From positions 6,064,001 through 6,128,000 of the forward strand of contig NZ_FNSY01000001.1 in assembly GCF_900105515.1 (NCBI RefSeq): 64,000 nt of DNA. Direction: 5' to 3'. Position 1 is the stretch's first letter. Each line of letters begins with the position of its first letter. A model generated the notes under the pieces. That model did no database searches. It was not told where the DNA came from and saw nothing but the letters and a program-made list of their open reading frames with translations. Source of the stretch: Streptomyces sp. 2131.1. Its GTDB lineage: Bacteria > Actinomycetota > Actinomycetes > Streptomycetales > Streptomycetaceae. The translations under genes and the position numbers were made by a program. This document shows positions 54,401-60,400 of this stretch, in pieces.

Positions 54401-57400
54401 GCGGGTGCCGCGCCCCTCGGCCGGTGCGCTGGTGCTGCCGGTCTTGAGCCACTCGCGGCGCCCGCCGGAGACGTTGCCGCCGAAGTTGCCCGGGTCGATG
54501 GGCCGTTGCAGTACGGGCGGAGTGGCGCCGACCAAATTGCGGTCGGGGTCGTCGGCGCTCAGCACGAACGGCAGGGACAGGCCCAGGGCGGTGTCGTTGC
54601 CGGACACCGTGCCCGAGGTGTCGGTGACGATACGCAGCCGGTCCACGGCGATGTCGCTGCTATCGGTGACCACCCGGGGCCGGTACAGGGACACCGTCAG
54701 GGTGGGCCCCTCCGGGGTGTCCAGGAGCGGGAAGGCACCCGGCATCGTCGGCAGCATGCCGCCGACCTGACGCGGGTTGTCCAGGGCGATCGAACCGGCC
54801 TGGAGCAGCTCCCCGAGACGCACCGAGGCGTTCTCGTCCGAGGTGGACGCCGGCTGCGCGCGCCAGCCGCTGCCGGTGGCCGGCGCCACCTGGTCGAGAG
54901 CCGTGTAGAGCTGGTCCCAGGCGTTGAAGCCGTACACCGGGACGTTGCCGTTCGGGTGGAACAGCCCGTCGTCGCGCAGCGCGGGCTGCCCGTGCGGCGC
55001 CGGCCGCGGGTCGACCCGGGACACCGAGACGGGGACCGGCAGCGGGTTGCCGCCGCGCGGGTCGGCCGTCTCACCGCCCGCGAACCGCAGGCTGACGTGG
55101 GCCGGGACCCGGGTGCGGCCGCCGATCTCGCCGGCCAGGGTGCGGCTGATCCAGCTCCGGGTCGGCGAGTCGGCGTCGCTCCACGCGATGAATCCGCGCT
55201 GCACCAGCGCGCCCACCACGTTCGGCGGCCAGTCCGTGACCCAGGTGGAGCGGACGGTGGCGACCAGTTCGTAGTCCAGGCCGTCGAAGTCGGCGGCGTT
55301 GTCGGTGCGCAGCCAGAACCGGTCCTCGGCGGTCCGGCCCCGTTTGTCGGTCTTGACACTGGCCGACGTCCACTGGGGCGAGGGGCCGAGCCGGTCGGTG
55401 CGGTCGTCCGCGTCGGGCCGGGTGAACCGGGCCGTCGGATTGAAGGTGACCCGGTGCTGCCGGCTCACCGTGTTCGCGGTGGACCGGCCCGCCGGGGTCT
55501 GCGATGTCCAGCTCTCCAGCCCCGACTTGTCGCCGGGGACGGCGGTGCCGCGGCGCGCGCCCCGGCTGGCGGCGGTGGTCGTGGGCCGGGCCGAGAACGT
55601 CACCTCGACCAGCGCCGCGCCGCCGAACCGGTGGTGCCGGAAGCTGAACCGGGCCTGTCCGCCGCCACGCCCGATCAGCGCGCGCTTGCCCGCGGTGCTC
55701 GTCTGGTCGGCGATCAGGGTGGCGACGCCGGGCAGGTAGGAGGCGTGGCCGGGGGTCGTGACGCCGGGTGCGTACCGGTCCAGGAGGCCGCGCACCTCGT
55801 TCTGGAACCGCTGGCGCTGCGCGGTGCCCGGCCGGCCGGTCGGGCCCAGTTCGGTGACCGAGGTGACCGAGGCCAGGCCCAACGTGCCGTCCCGCACATA
55901 GCGGCTGGGCAGCGGCGGGCTCGCCAGGCCGGTGGGCGGCACGTCGGCGGGCAGCCCCTCGACGCCGCCCATCCACTGCCGGTCGCGGCGCAACTGGCTG
56001 TCGGTCATCAGGAATTGGAGGCCCTGCGGCACGTCCACGGCGAGCTGGACGGTCTGCCCGTTGGTGTAGCCGACGAAGTTCGCGAACGCGTTGCGGTGCC
56101 CGGAGCGGATGGTGATGACATAGGTGAGGTCGGCTGTGACCCGGTGCTGGATGCCCGTCTGGGTCGGTACTCGGTTGGTCGTCGTCGTACTGATCGAAGT
56201 ATCGGACTTGTCGGCCTTGCGGTCGTACTGGTAGCGCAGGGACGGGTTGAAGCGGGACGGCTGCCGGGTCTCCGCCGTGCTGGGCTGCGGCGTGGAGGTG
56301 GCGCCGTCCTGCTGTGTGTTCGGCTCCGGGTCGGTGGCGGGGGCGGGCGACTTCGGGTTGTTCTGTGTTGCCGTGCCCGCCAGCCCGAACTGGTGCGTCT
56401 TGCCGAGGCCCTTGAGCTGCTGCGCCGAGTCGGCGGCGGCGACGTCCGACTCCATGTACTGGCTCGTGCCGGACGTCAGCCGCGGGTGGTGCGCGACGGC
56501 CTGGATCTCCACGGAGAGCTGCCCGTCGGCCCCGAGACCCGGCAGGGTCAGGCCCTCCACCACGTAGCTGCCGCCGAGTATCTGCTGGCCTCGCGCGACC
56601 AGCGAACCGGGCGAGAGCGCCGCGGTCCGGGACTCGGCGGCTACCGTGGTGGGATCGGCGAACGGGTCGCCGGTGAGCGAGCTGCCGACGAACCCGGTGA
56701 AGCGGCTCAGCAGCGAGGGCGCCGGGGTGGGGGAGACCGGGCCGGGGGCCGGAGCGGTGGCGCCGGAGGTGGGTGCCGCGCCGGTGACGATGCGCTGGAA
56801 GGCGTCCTGGAGGGCCGCCGAACCCCGCATCACGTCCACCAGGGCGTCGTCCGGGACCCGCACCACGTCCGGGCGCGGCCGCCCGGTGCCGTCCGTCAGG
56901 GCGAGCCGGTCCCGGTCGAGCCGCGAGACCGGGCGTACGGTGAACGGCTCGCCGGCCGGCTCCGGCGCCGGGGCGTCCAGGGTCCGGCCGTGCGGCACGC
57001 CCAGCCGGACGGTGCCCGGCACCCCCGCCGGCACGGTCCCCGGCGCGGACTCCAGGTCACCGGGCGGGTGCGGCCGGGGCTCCGGGGTGCCGAAGCGGAC
57101 CCGTGGCCCGGGGGCCGTGCCCTCGTACAGATCGAGCGTGAGACGGGCCGGTACGTCGAACTCGTGGGCGTCCTGGCCCGAGCTGATGAAGAACTGGTCC
57201 TGCCCGACCGTCGACGAGGTGGTGTTGCCGAGCGAGGCGTTGCCGACGTACTGGTAGTCGCCGGTGCCGCTCAGCGTCCAGGAGCCGTTCGGCGTGGGAA
57301 TACTGGGGCCGCCGCCGAAACCGAGGCCGCCGCTGTAGCTGTTGCCGAGTCTGCCGTTGCCGCCGGCCGTCGACGAGGACACGCTGATGACGGCGACGCC

Positions 57401-60400
57401 GGGGAGCACCCTCCTGTGTACGGGCGGCCGGTCCCGGTCCGCGGTCGCGCCGAGCACCAGCCGCACGCGACGCCGCCCCGTCGACGAGGGCGTCTCCAGG
57501 AACAGCGAGTGCCCGCCGTCCACCATGGAGTCCGTCGCGCCCCGCAGCCCCAGCCCGGAGCGCAGCTCCTGGAGTCGCCGCAGGTTGTTCAACTGCGCCT
57601 GCACCAACGTTTCGTCGGGCATCCGGCCCCGGCGCGGCGCGGTCGCGGGCGGTGGCAGGAAGCCCTGGTCGCGCAGCCAGGTCTCGGCCTCCGCGAACAG
57701 CGGGGCCGCGCCCTCCACACCGAGCGGCGCCGTCGACTGCCCGATCGAGCCGAGCGAGGCCAGCTCGGCGGGGAGCTGCCTGACCTCGGACTCGGCCGGC
57801 GTATGGCCCCGGGCGTCGTCCGCGCTGAGCATGCGCAGGTCGAGGCCGTGCTGCCAGGTTCCCGGCGTGTACGAGTCGGTGCTGCCGTCCGGCCGGATCA
57901 GGGTGACGGTGTACGAGACGTCGGCCTCGGTCAGCAGGTGGCTGCGGTTGGTGCGCAGCGCGTGCACGGAGGCCGCCGACGAACTGGTGCCGAACGCGTT
58001 CTGCGCGCCGAGCTGGAGGGTGCCCTTGCCGCTGAAACTTCCTCCGACGGAGCCGGTGGCGTCCGGGTGGTCCGGCCGCGTGTCACCGGTGAACGACGGG
58101 CCGATGCTGCCGGCGAGGGCGACACCGCTGTTGAACGTGGTGTTCTGGTCGTTCTTGACCGTGTTGACGAGATGGCTCTCCAGGTTGATCTTCGCGTCGA
58201 TGCTCTTGGCGACCGGCGCGGTCGGCGTGACCCGCGCTTCCAGCCGCACCATGCCGACGGCCCGGCCGTTGCCGTCCGTCAGCACGGGCGAATACAGCCC
58301 GCCGTCGCGCTGCATCGGCAGTGTGCCGCGCAGCACCGGCTCGGAGAGGAAGTCGGCGAGCTGCGAGGAGGACGTGGCGTCGAGATCGGCGCGGAAGTGC
58401 GCCGCCGCGCCCTCGTACAGCCGCCGGGGGTTGAGCACCGAGTCCACGCCCCACAGCGGCAGGTCGTCCAGGGCGGCCGGGGCGGGCAGTTCCTGGGCGG
58501 GGTCGGCGTCCGCGTCCACCAGGTGCTGCGGGAACCAGGCGGTGACCGGCCCGTGCTGCCGCACCGGCGACCAGCCGACCGTGGGATCGCCGTCGGTGGC
58601 GTCGCCGTCGGTGGTCGGGGCGGTCGGCGCGGGAGCGTCCACGCGGACCTGCCAGTTGCCGTCGAAGTCGTAGGCCCGGGACGGCTCGGCGCTGCGCTGG
58701 GCGGTGGTGGTCTGCGTGACCTGGGTGACGGTGACGGAGCCGTCCGCCTGGTTGTGCGTGATGGTCGCGGACAGCGCCATGTCCAGCGAACGGACCGGGC
58801 CCGACGCGGTGATCGGCAGCGAACCCGTCCAGGGCACCGGGATGGTCGAGAACGTGCCGGACGGCTGCGCCGAGACGTTCTCCCGGGTCCCCTGGCCGCG
58901 CCGCTCCACGTGCTTGTCGGGGTCACTGGTGTCCAGCTCACCCTGGCGCGCGGACGGCCGCCCCCCGTCCAGGGCCAGCCGCACGTCCACGCTCCGGTCG
59001 GTGCCGTCGACGCGCAGCGTGACGCGGTGGCCGCCGAGGCTGCGCAGGTACGGCAGGTGCTGGGCCATCTGCGCCGCCGACAGCACGTCCCGCAACTGGG
59101 CGAGGACCGGGTCGTCGGGGCGCGGGGCCGGCCGGCCGAGGGCGGTGATCACTTGCCGGTGCACGGCATCCACCACATCCGGCGAGAACGGCTCCATCAG
59201 CACGAGCCCGACCTGCCCGTCGTGCCGCCGACCGTAGCCGCCGAGGTACGAGGGGCGGGGCCCGCGTCCACCGGTCGTCTCGGACTCCGGCTCGGGGTCC
59301 GGGTCCGGATCGGGCAGGGGAGCGGTGTCACCGTCCGCCGTGGTGAGCGTCAGCTCCGGTACCACCGGCGGGAGCGTCGCCTCCTCGGAGATGACGACGG
59401 GCGGGGGTGCGGTCGTGTCGTCCGGGACCGGCGCGGACGTGGTGCTGATCGGGACCATCGGCACGGCTTCGGAGTCCGAGGCCGGGTCGACGACGGGCGC
59501 GGTGGCGGACGTCGTGGCGGGCGGGACGACCGGTGCCGGCGGGTCCGCGCCGAGGTCGCCGGTGAGCGGGGCGGGCGGCGTCGAGGCTTCGCGGCGCTCG
59601 CCGTCGGGGCGCGGCCGGGGCGCGTCGGCGGGGTCGCCCACCAGCGTGCCGATGAGCTGGAGGTGCCGGGGCCGCAGCCCGCCCGCCCGGTAGCCGGGCG
59701 GCTCCGGCGAGGGAGCGGGCACGGGGACGCCGGTGACCGGGGGCGCGTTGCCCATCAGGCTTTCGTTGCCGCCGCGGTGCGGCGCGGCCGGGTCGAGGCC
59801 GCTCTCGTCGCGCAGGCCGAGCTGGTGGCCGATCTCGTGGGCCAGCGCCGAGTCGGAGATGTCCGCCGGCCATGAGTGGTGCGTGGTGGGCACGCCGTCC
59901 GCCGGGTCGGTCAGGGTGACGTCCAGGTGCGGCGTCCGGTCGGCGGCGGCCGGAACGACGGTGACGTGCAGCCGGCTGCCGTCGGGCAGGCGGTGGTCCG
60001 GGGTGTTGAACACCCTCCGCACACCCTCTTCGAGCCGCTGCCGCACCCCGTCGACCTCCGGGCCGAGCTGCGGGTCGCCCGTGACGCGGTAGGTGACGGT
60101 GAGATCGGTGACGGGCTCACCGTCATGCGTGAACTGCCGTACGTCGAAGGAGGAACGCACCACGTACTGCGTCGGCCTGCCGTCCGGACCCGTGGGCCGC
60201 GAGACCGGGTCCACCCACGTGTGACTCCGCGGCGTCGGCGTCGCCCCGTTCCGCGCCTCCCCGAAGCTGCCCGGCGCGGGGTGGGACGCCGGGGTGACGG
60301 GCGGCGTCGGGGTCAGGACCACCGGCTCCCGTATGCCGTCGGCCACGGGGTCGGGTGTGTCGTTCCGCGCGGGGTCCGTCGTCGAGTCCGAGGACGAGTC

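Noticed and set aside
53846-59875. A 2,009-codon plus-strand frame
   Set aside because: Same reason: a low-information Arg/Gly/Val composition shadowing the minus-strand coding periodicity.
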